A stretch of DNA of 64,000 bases, from the NCBI GenBank assembly GCA_039715185.1, contig JBDLIA010000007.1:1-64000 (forward strand), read 5' to 3'. The position numbers were made by a program, and so were the translations under genes. Origin of the DNA: Gemmatimonadota bacterium (GTDB lineage Bacteria > Gemmatimonadota > Gemmatimonadetes > Longimicrobiales > RSA9). The notes beneath the pieces are model-generated. The model was given only the letters and a program-made list of their open reading frames with translations. It made no database searches and was not told where the DNA came from. Positions 53,774-62,743 of the stretch are shown here, piece after piece; the stretch's first letter is position 1, and every line of letters begins with the position of its first letter.

Positions 53774-55465
53774 ATGGGTCGACGCAAACGTGCCGCTGGC
53801 CTGCCGGTCATGCTCCGGCCGGTCCCCAAGGGCCGCCCGACCGACGAACACGCGCTGGCGGAAGTCCGTGCCGCGCTCGGCGATGCGCCGCGTCGGCGCG
53901 ACCTCCTGATAGAGCACCTGCACGCGGTCCAGGACTCCATCGGCTACCTCACGCTGGACCACCTGAACGCGCTCGCCGAGGACATGCGACTGACCCCGGC
54001 GGAGGTGTACGAGGTCGCCACGTTCTACCACCACTTCGACATCGTGCGAGACGGCGATGCGCCGCCGCCGCCGCTGACCGTGCGCGTGTGCGACTCGATC
54101 GCGTGCGAGATGGCGGGGTCGAGCGAGCTGATCGCCGCGCTGCGCGACGGCCTTGGCGCCGGCGCGCGGGTCGTGTCCGCGCCGTGCATAGGACGGTGCG
54201 CCGGGGCGCCCGCGGCGCTGGTGGGAACCCGGTCGGTCGATCGCGCCTCGGTGGAGGCCGTCCACGCGCTGGTCGAGGCGGGCGACGTGGAGCCGGAGAT
54301 AGCGCCGTACACGGACTACGCGGCCTACCGCTTCGCCGGCGGATACGAGATGCTGCGCGAGTGCGAGGAGGGCGCGCGGACCTTCGAGGACGTGAGCACC
54401 GCGATCCAGGAGTCGGGCCTGCGCGGGCTGGGGGGCGCGGGCTTCCCGTCGGCGCGCAAGTGGGACTTCGTGCGCTCCGAGCCCGCCCCGCGCTACGTCG
54501 CGCTGAACGCGGACGAGGGCGAGCCGGGCACCTTCAAGGACCGCCACTGCATGGAGACCGAGCCGCACCGCGTGCTGGAGGGCCTGCTGATCACGGCGTG
54601 GGCCGTGGACGCCGAGGCGGTGTGGATCTACCTGCGCGACGAGTACCCCGCCTGCCGCGACATCCTGACCCGCGAGCTGGACGCGCTGCGCGCCGACCCG
54701 CCGTGCGCGCTGCCGGAAATCCACCTGCGGCGCGGCGCCGGCGCCTACATCTGCGGCGAGGAGACGTCGCTGATCGAGTCGCTCGAGGGCAAGCGTGGCG
54801 AGCCTAGGCTGCGGCCCCCCTACCCGGCCCAAGTGGGCCTCTTCGGACGGCCCACGCTGGTGCACAACGTGGAGTCGGTCTACTGGATGCCGGAGATCCT
54901 GCGCCGCGGACCCGAGTGGTTCGCCGGCGAGGGGCGCCGGGGACGAAGCGGCGTGCGCTACTTCTCCGTAAGCGGGCGCGTGACCAACCCGGGCGTCTAC
55001 CTGGCGCCCGCGGGCGTGTCGGTGCGCGAGCTGATCGACGAGTACGCGGGGGGCATGGCCGACGGACATGAGTTCTACGCGTACCTCCCCGGGGGCGCCT
55101 CGGGCGGCATCCTGCCCGCCTCCCTGGGCGATGAGCCGCTCGACTTCGACGTGCTCGCCGAGCACGGGGCGTTCATCGGCTCGGCGGCCATCGTGGTGCT
55201 GTCCGACGCCGACAGCGCGTCGGCCGCTGCGCTCAACCTGCTGCGCTTCTTCCGCCACGAGTCGTGCGGCAAGTGCACGCCCTGCCGGGCGGGCACGGAC
55301 AAGGCGGTGGGGCTGATGGCGGGACCCGGGGCCGATTGGGACGCGGCGCTCCTCACCGAGCTCGCGGACGCCATGGCCGATGCCTCGATCTGCGGCCTCG
55401 GCCAGGCCGCCGCGAACCCCATCCAGTCGGTGCTGCGCTTCTTTCCGGGGGAGGTGGGCGGATGA
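53774..55465 (+). CDS. Formate dehydrogenase diaphorase subunit (FdsG-FdsB/NuoEF fusion)
   Basis: Predicted 563-residue fusion. Residues about 25-175 are a NuoE/FdsG-like thioredoxin-fold domain with [2Fe-2S] ligands C106, C111, C138, C142. Residues about 190-560 are NuoF/FdsB: FMN/NAD loops GLGGAGFPSARKW (217-230) and ALNADEGEPGTFKDR (243-257), and [4Fe-4S] ligands C498, C501, C504, C540. It passes electrons between NAD+ and the Fe-S relay of the next two genes. FdsG and FdsB are usually separate proteins. An ATGA overlap couples it to the next gene. Confidence 0.9.
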   Translation: MGRRKRAAGLPVMLRPVPKGRPTDEHALAEVRAALGDAPRRRDLLIEHLHAVQDSIGYLTLDHLNALAEDMRLTPAEVYEVATFYHHFDIVRDGDAPPPPLTVRVCDSIACEMAGSSELIAALRDGLGAGARVVSAPCIGRCAGAPAALVGTRSVDRASVEAVHALVEAGDVEPEIAPYTDYAAYRFAGGYEMLRECEEGARTFEDVSTAIQESGLRGLGGAGFPSARKWDFVRSEPAPRYVALNADEGEPGTFKDRHCMETEPHRVLEGLLITAWAVDAEAVWIYLRDEYPACRDILTRELDALRADPPCALPEIHLRRGAGAYICGEETSLIESLEGKRGEPRLRPPYPAQVGLFGRPTLVHNVESVYWMPEILRRGPEWFAGEGRRGRSGVRYFSVSGRVTNPGVYLAPAGVSVRELIDEYAGGMADGHEFYAYLPGGASGGILPASLGDEPLDFDVLAEHGAFIGSAAIVVLSDADSASAAALNLLRFFRHESCGKCTPCRAGTDKAVGLMAGPGADWDAALLTELADAMADASICGLGQAAANPIQSVLRFFPGEVGG

Positions 55466-56184
55466 GCGAGGTGCGCTTCACTCTGGACGGGCGCGAGGTG
55501 GACGCCGCCCCCGGCGAGACGATCCTCATGGCCGCGCGCCGCGCGGGCGCGCGCATCCCGCACCTGTGCTACGCGGACGGCATGCGACCGGACGGCAACT
55601 GCCGCGCGTGCGTCGTGGAGATCGACGGCGAGCGCGTGCTGGCGCCGTCCTGCTGCCGCGAGCCGGCCGAGGGCATGGCCGTGAGCGCCGAGAGCGAGCG
55701 CGCCCGGAAATCGCAGCGTATGGTGCTGGAGCTGCTCCTGGCCGACGCGCCCGCCGAGCGGTACAGGCACGACTCGGAGCTGGCGCTGTGGGCGGCCGAG
55801 CTGGGCGTTGGCGAGACGCGCTTCGGGGCACGGCGCCAGCCGGCGCCGGACCTTTCCCACCCGGCCATCGCGGTCCGCCTGGACGCCTGCATCCAGTGCA
55901 CGCGCTGCGTGCGAGCGTGCCGCGAGGTGCAGGTCAACGACGTGATCGGCTTCGCGGGCCGCGGCGCGGACGCGCGCATCGTGTTCGACACGGAGCTGCC
56001 CATGGGCGAGTCTACGTGCGTGGCGTGCGGCGAGTGCGTGCAGGCGTGCCCCACCGGCGCGCTCTTGCCGGGAGGGCTGGACGCCGCCGACACGCCGCCG
56101 CTCGGCGCGGCCGAGGTGGGCAAATGGTACGGTCCGCATCGCGCCGAGCTGAGGCCGGGCGAGCCCGAGGGTGCTGCGCCATGA
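55462..56184 (+). CDS. Fe-S relay subunit equivalent to the FdsA N-terminus
   Basis: Predicted 240-residue soluble protein. A plant-type [2Fe-2S] domain has C36, C47, C50 and C64 (NCRAC, SCCRE). A two-cluster ferredoxin domain has C143, C146, C149, C153 and C186, C189, C192, C196. The HxxxCxxCxxxxxC element that binds an extra cluster in NuoG-like N-termini is not seen between them (residues about 95-125 have no Cys). In most NAD-dependent formate dehydrogenases these modules are the N-terminal part of FdsA; here they form a separate protein. Coupled by ATGA to the FdsB-like gene. Confidence 0.85.
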   Translation: MSEVRFTLDGREVDAAPGETILMAARRAGARIPHLCYADGMRPDGNCRACVVEIDGERVLAPSCCREPAEGMAVSAESERARKSQRMVLELLLADAPAERYRHDSELALWAAELGVGETRFGARRQPAPDLSHPAIAVRLDACIQCTRCVRACREVQVNDVIGFAGRGADARIVFDTELPMGESTCVACGECVQACPTGALLPGGLDAADTPPLGAAEVGKWYGPHRAELRPGEPEGAAP

Positions 56185-56218
56185 TATCAGGACCCATACC
56201 GATGATCGGGTGCGCGAA

Positions 56219-58522
56219 ATGAGCGACGAGAACGGCGGCGAGACCGCGACCTGGACGCGCGCGCCGCGGCGCGAGGCGGGCGGAGTCGCCGGCGCGGTGG
56301 CGGCGGGCGCCGGCCAGGCTGCGGCGCGCCTTACGACCCCTGGCCCCGGCCCGAAAGGTGATCCGGTGGTGGCCGACGGCGTGGAGGCGATCCCCTCGCT
56401 GTGTCCGTACTGCGGCGTGGGCTGCCAGCTCACCTACTACACGCGGGACGACCGGGTCCTGTACACGCTCGGGCGCTGGGGCCCCAGTAACCACGGCCGA
56501 CTGTGCGTCAAGGGCCGCTTCGGCTTCGACTACGTGCGCAACGCGCAGCGCCTCACCACGCCGCTGATCCGCAAGGAAGGCGTCCCCAAGGACCCGACGA
56601 AGTTCGTCGACCCGCGCGACCCCGCGGAGGCTTTCCGCGAGGCCACCTGGGAAGAGGCGCTGGACTTCGCCGCGGAGGGCTTCAATCGCATCAAGGCGGA
56701 GCACGGCGGGGACGCGCTGGCGGGCTTCGGGTCGGCCAAGGGCAGCAACGAAGAGGCCTACCTGGTCCAGAAGCTCGTGCGCGCCGGCTTCGGCACAAAC
56801 AACGTCGATCACTGCACGCGGCTGTGCCACGCGTCCTCGGTGGCAGCGCTCATGGAGCTGATCGGCTCCGGCGCGGTGTCCAACCCGGTCGCCGACGTCC
56901 AGTACGCGGACGCGTTCATCATCATCGGCGCCAACCCCGCGGTGAACCACCCGGTCGCCGCGACCTTCATGAAGAACGCCATCGAGGGTGGCGCCAAGCT
57001 GATCCTGTGCGACCCGCGCCGCACCGAGCTGTCGCGGCTGGCCGAGCACATGCTGCAGTTCAAACCGGGCACCGATGTCGCCCTCCTGAACGCCCTACTG
57101 CACGAAGTCGTCTTCGAGGGCCTGACCGACGACGCATTCATCGCCACTCGGACCGAGGGATTCGAGGCGCTGAAGGCCAGCCTGAAGCCGTATTCGCCCG
57201 AGGCGATGGCGGAGGTGTGCGGCATCCCGGCGGAGACCCTGCGCGCCGTTGCGCGGCTGTACGCCACGGCGAAGAACGCGATGATCTTCTGGGGGATGGG
57301 CATCTCGCAGCACACCCACGGCACGGACAACGCGCGCTGCCTGATCAACCTGGCGCTGACCACGGGACACATCGGCACACGCGGCAACGGGCTGCACCCG
57401 CTGCGCGGCCAGAACAACGTGCAGGGTGCATCGGACGTCGGGCTGATCCCCATGGTCTACCCCAACTACAAGGGCGTAACCGACCCGACTCACAAGGCGT
57501 TCTTCGAGGAACTCTGGGGCGCGGAGCTGGATGGCAGCGAGGGCCTCACCGTCGTGGAGATCATGCACGCCGCCAACCGCGGCGAGATCCGCGGCCTGTA
57601 CGTGATGGGCGAGAACCCCGCCATGTCCGACCCCGATCTGGCCCACGCGCGCGCCGGCTTGTGCGCGCTCGAGCACCTCGTGGTGCAGGAGATCTTCCTG
57701 ACCGAGACCGCCTCCTTCGCCGACGTTATCCTGCCGGCCACCGCTTTCGCCGAGAAGTCGGGGACGTTCACCAACACCGACCGGCGCGTGCAGCTCGGCA
57801 GGCAGGCGCTCGAGCCACCGGGTGACGCGCGCCAGGACCTGTGGATCATCCAGGAGTTGGCGCACCGGATCGGGTTGGACTGGAGCTACGGCGGCCCGGC
57901 GGACGTGTTCGAGGAGATCCGCGCGGCGATGCCTTCCTACGCGGGCATCACCTGGGAGCGACTGGAGCGCGAGAGCTCGGTGACCTACCCGTGCCCAGTC
58001 GTGGGCCACCCGGGCACCGAGGTGCTGTTCGAGGAGGCCTTCCCGACCGAGAGCGGCCTGGGCAAGCTGGCCGCCGTGGAGCTGACTCCGGTGGCCGAGC
58101 CGACGGACGACGAGTACCCGATGGTGCTGATCACCGGGCGCGTGCTGGAGCACTGGCACACGGGCGCGATGACGCGCCGCTCGAGGGTGCTGGACGCGCT
58201 GGAGCCCGCGCCCATGGTGCAGATACACCCGGCCGACCTGGAGCGGCTCGAGATCGCGGCGGGCGAGGCGGTGACGCTCGAAACCCGCCGCGGCTCGGTC
58301 ACCGCGCTGGCGCGCAAGGACCGCCAGATGCCCGAAGGCGCGGTCTTCCTGCCGTTCTGCTACGTCGAGGCGGCGGCGAACCTCATGACCAACGACGAGC
58401 TCGACCCCGACGGCAAGATCCCGGAGTTCAAGCACTGCGCGGTGCGCGTGGGGCCGGCGGACGGAGCAGTCGAGCCGGCGGTGTTCGCGGCTTCGGGAGA
58501 AGGAGGGGCGGAGCCCGGCTAA
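56219..58522 (+). CDS. Formate dehydrogenase catalytic subunit (Mo/W-bisPGD)
   Basis: Predicted 767-residue molybdopterin oxidoreductase. The proximal [4Fe-4S] ligands are C62, C65, C69 and C96 (CPYCGVGC, LCVKG). The active-site C203-H204 lies in DHCTRLCHASSV, at the position of Sec in E. coli FdhF, so it is a Cys formate dehydrogenase. Pterin-binding loops (IGANPAVNHPVAATF, MGENPAMSDPD, NTDRRVQ) follow. It starts exactly where the Fe-S N-terminus of FdsA would end, plus an Ala/Gly-rich linker (residues 20-50). A GTG at 56171 is an alternative start. No FdhD gene in the window. Confidence 0.9.
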   Translation: MSDENGGETATWTRAPRREAGGVAGAVAAGAGQAAARLTTPGPGPKGDPVVADGVEAIPSLCPYCGVGCQLTYYTRDDRVLYTLGRWGPSNHGRLCVKGRFGFDYVRNAQRLTTPLIRKEGVPKDPTKFVDPRDPAEAFREATWEEALDFAAEGFNRIKAEHGGDALAGFGSAKGSNEEAYLVQKLVRAGFGTNNVDHCTRLCHASSVAALMELIGSGAVSNPVADVQYADAFIIIGANPAVNHPVAATFMKNAIEGGAKLILCDPRRTELSRLAEHMLQFKPGTDVALLNALLHEVVFEGLTDDAFIATRTEGFEALKASLKPYSPEAMAEVCGIPAETLRAVARLYATAKNAMIFWGMGISQHTHGTDNARCLINLALTTGHIGTRGNGLHPLRGQNNVQGASDVGLIPMVYPNYKGVTDPTHKAFFEELWGAELDGSEGLTVVEIMHAANRGEIRGLYVMGENPAMSDPDLAHARAGLCALEHLVVQEIFLTETASFADVILPATAFAEKSGTFTNTDRRVQLGRQALEPPGDARQDLWIIQELAHRIGLDWSYGGPADVFEEIRAAMPSYAGITWERLERESSVTYPCPVVGHPGTEVLFEEAFPTESGLGKLAAVELTPVAEPTDDEYPMVLITGRVLEHWHTGAMTRRSRVLDALEPAPMVQIHPADLERLEIAAGEAVTLETRRGSVTALARKDRQMPEGAVFLPFCYVEAAANLMTNDELDPDGKIPEFKHCAVRVGPADGAVEPAVFAASGEGGAEPG

Positions 58523-59844
58523 GGCTCGCCGAACTTCGTCTCGATCTCGACTCCGCAGTCGCGCAGGAATCGCGTCGGCAGCTCCCCGCCGATGAACACG
58601 AATATCTGGTCGCCGGGGACCTGGATGACCTGGTCCTCGCGGTGCTCCAGGAGCACCTGCCCCGGGCGCACGGCCGTCGGGCGGGTGGACCAGAGCACCT
58701 CGAGCTGGTTGGCGTCCAGCGCCGCCGATATCCGGTCCCGATTGGCGGGCTTGATGCGTGAGAAGGCTTCGCCCCGGTAGGACACGCGCACCTCGTTGCC
58801 GGGCTGGCCGGACAGCGCCAGCGCCGCCTCCACCGCCGAATCGCCCCCTCCCACGACGAGGATCTTGTCGCCGCGGTATGCCTCGGGTTCCCGGAGCGAA
58901 TACTGAACGTTCGCTGCGCCATCCTCGCCGGGGACGCCCAGCTTGCGGGGCACGCCGCGCCGGCCGATCGCGAGGATCACCCTCATGGTGGTGTAGGTGC
59001 CCTTGTCCGTCCGGACCGTCAGCAGCCCGTCTTCGGCGCGGGTGATCGCCTCCACCGTCTCACCGGTGTTGACCTCGAGCCCCGATCGGGCGACCACGCT
59101 CTCCCACAGCTCGATCAGCTCTTCCTTGGCCATCGATCCGGCCGAGACCTTGCCGAATTTCGGTATGTTCACGGGCGAGGTCATTACGAGCTTCTTGCGC
59201 GGATAATGCCTGACGGTGCCGCCGACGTCCTCCTTTTCCAGGGTCACGAAACTCAGGCCCTGGAGCATGCAGTAAAGGGAAGCGGACAGGCCCGCGGGGC
59301 CACAGCCAACGATCACGACGTCGAGCAGGTGGTCGGCCGGCTTCGCGCGGCGCTCGCCCGCGATACCCTCCACGCACTGCCTCCCCTGCTCGAACGCGTT
59401 CCTGATCAGCCCCATGCCTCCGAGCTCCCCGATCACGTATATGCCGGGCACGTTGGTCTCGAAGTTCTCCCGAATCCTGGGCAGGTCGACGCCGCGTTTC
59501 TCGGTGCCGAAGACGAGCGTGATCGCTTCGACGGGGCACACCCTCTCGCACAGCCCGTGGCCCACGCATTTGGCCGGCATAACGGGGCGCGCCTGTCCCG
59601 CCGCCATGCCGAGGACGTCCAGTTCGGGGCACGCGGCGATGCAATTGCCGACGCCGATGCACAGCGCGGGATCGATCACCGGGTGTAGCGAGGCGGGCTC
59701 GTGGAGTCCGTGCCGGAGCGCTTCCGCCTGGGCCTGCCTGGTCGCCGCCTCCTGCCTGCGGGTCTTCCACAGGAAGGGCACCATCACCGCCAGCGCCAGG
59801 GCGGTGCCGAGAACCAGGATCGTGAGGGTGTCGCCCGACGGCAT
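58519..59844 (-). CDS. Membrane-anchored FAD/NAD oxidoreductase with two three-cysteine Fe-S motifs
   Basis: Predicted 441-residue protein. One N-terminal membrane helix (about 6-27) is followed by a ferredoxin-like domain with C62-x5-C68-x3-C72-P and C93-x5-C99-x3-C103-P. In each, the second cysteine of CxxCxxCxxxCP is replaced (V65, H96). Residues about 170-441 are a thioredoxin-reductase-like flavoprotein: FAD loop VIVGCGPAGLSASL and NAD(P) loop ILVVGGGDSAVEAAL, without the CxxC redox pair. GELGGMGLIRNAFEQGRQ joins the domains. It overlaps the barrel gene (TGATG) and converges with the formate dehydrogenase operon by 4 bp. Confidence 0.85.
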   Translation of the reverse strand: MPSGDTLTILVLGTALALAVMVPFLWKTRRQEAATRQAQAEALRHGLHEPASLHPVIDPALCIGVGNCIAACPELDVLGMAAGQARPVMPAKCVGHGLCERVCPVEAITLVFGTEKRGVDLPRIRENFETNVPGIYVIGELGGMGLIRNAFEQGRQCVEGIAGERRAKPADHLLDVVIVGCGPAGLSASLYCMLQGLSFVTLEKEDVGGTVRHYPRKKLVMTSPVNIPKFGKVSAGSMAKEELIELWESVVARSGLEVNTGETVEAITRAEDGLLTVRTDKGTYTTMRVILAIGRRGVPRKLGVPGEDGAANVQYSLREPEAYRGDKILVVGGGDSAVEAALALSGQPGNEVRVSYRGEAFSRIKPANRDRISAALDANQLEVLWSTRPTAVRPGQVLLEHREDQVIQVPGDQIFVFIGGELPTRFLRDCGVEIETKFGEP

Positions 59845-61433
59845 CAGAACGACTTCGTCAGCCCGGCGTGAAGCCGGCCGCTGGTGAGCCCCGAGCCCCA
59901 CTGCCCCGAGCCGCGCAGCCTGTAGCGGAATCCCAGCCCGGCGGGAACGTCCAGCCCGGCCTGCACCGTGTGGGTCGTGAACAGGCGATCGGGGCCGTAC
60001 TCGGACCGGTAGAATCGATACGAGAGATTGGCGCGCATACGCCCGAAGGTGCCCGTCAGGCCCGGCGACAGGGTCACGGCCTCGTACTCGGACCCGGTCC
60101 GGTAGCTCGCGGCGGCGGTCACGCCCAGCGACCCGGAGCCGGGAACGAACAGGTACGTCGAGTACGAATAGCCGAGATCTTCTCGGTCCCGATCGCGGTT
60201 GACCGCGACGTCGCCCGAGACGATGGCGCGGCCGGCCCTTACGCGCAGGCCGCCGTTGAGCTGGTCCCTGGGATGGGAGATGGCGCTCACCGGGTCGAAC
60301 AGCCGGTAGGGACGCTGGCGCGACACCCCCGCTCGCAGCTCGACCCGGCGGTCCACGTCCCCGCGCACGTTGAGCTGGAAGCGGGTGGCCTCCCAGCCCC
60401 CCGCCACCGGATCCTCATCGATCTGAAGCTCCTGATCTACGCGCACGCGTCCCACGCGCAGCCGCTGGGACAGCCCCGCGTAGGTGTGCGTCAGCAGGCC
60501 GTTGCGGGGATCGACGCGGTGCACCGAGACGTCCGCCGCGTAGCGGGTGCGACGGCCGTCGCTGCGGAAGTTCGCGAACGCCGTGGCCTTGGGGAGGTCC
60601 GCGGAGACGGTCTGGTTGGAGCGCTCCGGCTCGAGGCCCAGCAGTACGCCGAATCCCGCCTTCCTGCCGCCGGCTCTGATCAGCAGCCCGTCCCAATAGC
60701 CGCTGTAGCTCTCGTAGCGATTGTAGAAACGCCCGAGCTGAAAGCGCAGCGGCACGCTCCGCAGCGTCTTCTCGAAGCTGGCCTCGTATACGCGTACGCT
60801 GGTCGGGTTGATCTGCGTACCGGTGCTGGCGTAGCGATGCGAGACCTGCGTGCGGAGTCTGAGCGTCCAATCGAGCGGCTGCGTTACGGTGGTGTTCAGT
60901 CGCAGCGATGGCGTCGCGAACGTGCGGTCGATCACCTGACCATCTCCGCCACCGAAGCGGGTGGACGACTGCCGCACGGCGACGTCCAGCGAGAGACTGC
61001 CCCTGGTCACGGGGCCGCCGACGTCGGGTCGCCGGGCCGGGGCTGCCCGCAGCCTCTCCTCCACCCGCGCGCCGGCCGCCGGGTCATCTGCCCCCGGCTC
61101 ACGCGCCGACGCCGTGCCGCGGGGCGTGACGAACAAGACCTGCCCCCGCGTGATGGCGAACGGCTCCTCGGCGAACGTCAGAACCGACCGCGTGGCCGTG
61201 CTGCGCAGCACGACCAAGACGCCCAGCCTCTCGCCGACGCTGTCCCGGGCCACCCAGACCGTGTCGCCGGTCAGGATGCCGCCGTCCCGTCCGACGGTCA
61301 GGTAGAGCGTGGCGCCGGCCACCTGATCGACGACGGCGCGAACCGGCGGAGCCTGCGCGTCCGGCTCCTGCGCCTGCGCGGGACCCACGGCCCCGATGAT
61401 CATGACGATTCCGAGCAGCGGCTGGCGGCGCAT
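59844..61433 (-). CDS. Predicted outer-membrane beta-barrel protein
   Basis: Predicted 529-residue exported protein with a signal (VGPAQAQE). Residues about 30-110 look like a small SH3-like beta domain (GDTVWVARDSVGERLGVLVVL). Residues about 125-529 alternate Ser/Thr/Arg/aromatic beta strands with short turns, as in barrels (RFQLGRFYNRYESYSGYWDGLLIR, read as key residues; YSTYLFVPGSGSLGVTAAASY), enough for perhaps 16-20 strands. It ends in Phe (LTKSF), the usual outer-membrane beta-signal. No family name recognised. Flanked tightly by multihaem cytochrome and Fe-S flavoprotein genes, so I infer a porin partner of the cytochromes. Confidence 0.7.
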   Translation of the reverse strand: MRRQPLLGIVMIIGAVGPAQAQEPDAQAPPVRAVVDQVAGATLYLTVGRDGGILTGDTVWVARDSVGERLGVLVVLRSTATRSVLTFAEEPFAITRGQVLFVTPRGTASAREPGADDPAAGARVEERLRAAPARRPDVGGPVTRGSLSLDVAVRQSSTRFGGGDGQVIDRTFATPSLRLNTTVTQPLDWTLRLRTQVSHRYASTGTQINPTSVRVYEASFEKTLRSVPLRFQLGRFYNRYESYSGYWDGLLIRAGGRKAGFGVLLGLEPERSNQTVSADLPKATAFANFRSDGRRTRYAADVSVHRVDPRNGLLTHTYAGLSQRLRVGRVRVDQELQIDEDPVAGGWEATRFQLNVRGDVDRRVELRAGVSRQRPYRLFDPVSAISHPRDQLNGGLRVRAGRAIVSGDVAVNRDRDREDLGYSYSTYLFVPGSGSLGVTAAASYRTGSEYEAVTLSPGLTGTFGRMRANLSYRFYRSEYGPDRLFTTHTVQAGLDVPAGLGFRYRLRGSGQWGSGLTSGRLHAGLTKSF

Positions 61434-61435
61434 GG

Positions 61436-62743
61436 CTAGGTCAGCCCCTGCGGGTGACACTCGAGGCAAGCGGCGCTGTCGTAGGTGTAGCCGCCTTCGT
61501 TCTCGTGCTGAGCATCGGTGTCCGGCTGGTTGTGCTTGTGGCACGTGAAGCACGTGAAGACGGAGAAGTCACTCGGCGCCGTGTGGCAGTCCTCGCACGT
61601 CTGCCACTGAGGCTGATGCTTGCCCGAGAAGATCGGGAAGAACCGGGCGTCGTGGTCGAAGCTGGCGCCGCCCCAGGTGTCGACCGTGTGGCAGTCCAGG
61701 CACGCCGTGGCGAAACCGGATCCGGTGTGCCGCGCGTCGTAGTCGTCCTGGTGGCACGCCACGCAGTCGTCCTGCGCGGCGGGCGAGGGGAACAGCAGCG
61801 CGTTGTCCACCGGGCCGTGGCAGCTCTCGCAAGACAGCGCGGTGTGGGCGCCGACCAGGTCGAAGCCGGCTTCACGGTGGTCGAACTCGGCGTCCCAGTC
61901 GGACTGCCTGTGGCAGTCCAGACAGGTGGTCGGGAAGGCGTCGCCCGCGTGCTCCTTGTCATAGTCGCTCTGGTGGCACGCGATGCAGTCGTTCTGATCC
62001 GCCGGCGCAAAGCGAAGCCCGGGGCCGGGCCGGAGGTGGCAGCTCTCGCACGCCAGGCGGCCGTGGGCCTCCACGAGCTCGTAGCCGTTCGCCGCGCTGG
62101 GATGATCGAACGCGGGTGCCTCGCGCCAGGCGACCAGGGAGTGGCAATCGGTGCACTGGGTGGAGAAGCCGCCGGCCTGGTGGTCGACGAATGTCGCGCG
62201 GTCGTAGTCCTCCTGGTGGCACGCAGTGCACTCCAGGTCGAGCGGGCCGAACGCGCCGCCCACGTCGTCCACGTGGCAGCTCTCACAGGTGATGACCCGG
62301 TGGGCACCGGTGAGCGGAAACATCGTGCGCGCGTGCGGCTCGCCGCCTACCACCTCCGCGAAGGACGTCGTGCTGTGGCACGAGGTACAGTCGGGCCCCA
62401 GGCTGGCCCGGTGCACATCGACGTGGCACGTGGCGCACTCGGCGCCGGCCAGCTTGGGCTCGGCGAAGCGCAGCGCTATGTGGCAGCGCGCGCACTCCAC
62501 GTCCGCATGCGAGCCCGTTATCGGAAAGATCGTCTGGTCGTCGTGGTCGAAGTCGGGATCGGACCGAGCCGGAGTCCAGGCGTCGGAGGTGTGGCAGGCC
62601 GAGCAGTCAGCGTCTCCCGCGAACTCGCCGTGCGGGTTCACGTCCGCTTGCTGGCCCAGGGCGCCGCGGGCCGAGCCGGCCAGCAACAGCAAGGCGATCG
62701 CGGCTAGCTCGTGCAGCCGTACCGAACTCGGGAGCGGGCTCAT
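61436..62743 (-). CDS. 16-haem cytochrome c
   Basis: Predicted 435-residue exported protein with a signal (SARGALGQQ) and 16 CXXCH motifs from CSACH to CLECH. The sequence is modular: triads of CxxCH motifs alternate with the element FDH-x(4-8)-F-x-L-x-GAH (for example FDHREAGFDLVGAHTALSCESCH). Units of about 73-79 residues, each with CESCH, C(I/V/T)ACHQxDYD and CLDCH/CTDCH, repeat three times. Histidines in FDH and AH are likely distal haem ligands. It overlaps the upstream cytochrome by ATGA and is 2 bp from the barrel gene. Confidence 0.9.
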   Translation of the reverse strand: MSPLPSSVRLHELAAIALLLLAGSARGALGQQADVNPHGEFAGDADCSACHTSDAWTPARSDPDFDHDDQTIFPITGSHADVECARCHIALRFAEPKLAGAECATCHVDVHRASLGPDCTSCHSTTSFAEVVGGEPHARTMFPLTGAHRVITCESCHVDDVGGAFGPLDLECTACHQEDYDRATFVDHQAGGFSTQCTDCHSLVAWREAPAFDHPSAANGYELVEAHGRLACESCHLRPGPGLRFAPADQNDCIACHQSDYDKEHAGDAFPTTCLDCHRQSDWDAEFDHREAGFDLVGAHTALSCESCHGPVDNALLFPSPAAQDDCVACHQDDYDARHTGSGFATACLDCHTVDTWGGASFDHDARFFPIFSGKHQPQWQTCEDCHTAPSDFSVFTCFTCHKHNQPDTDAQHENEGGYTYDSAACLECHPQGLT

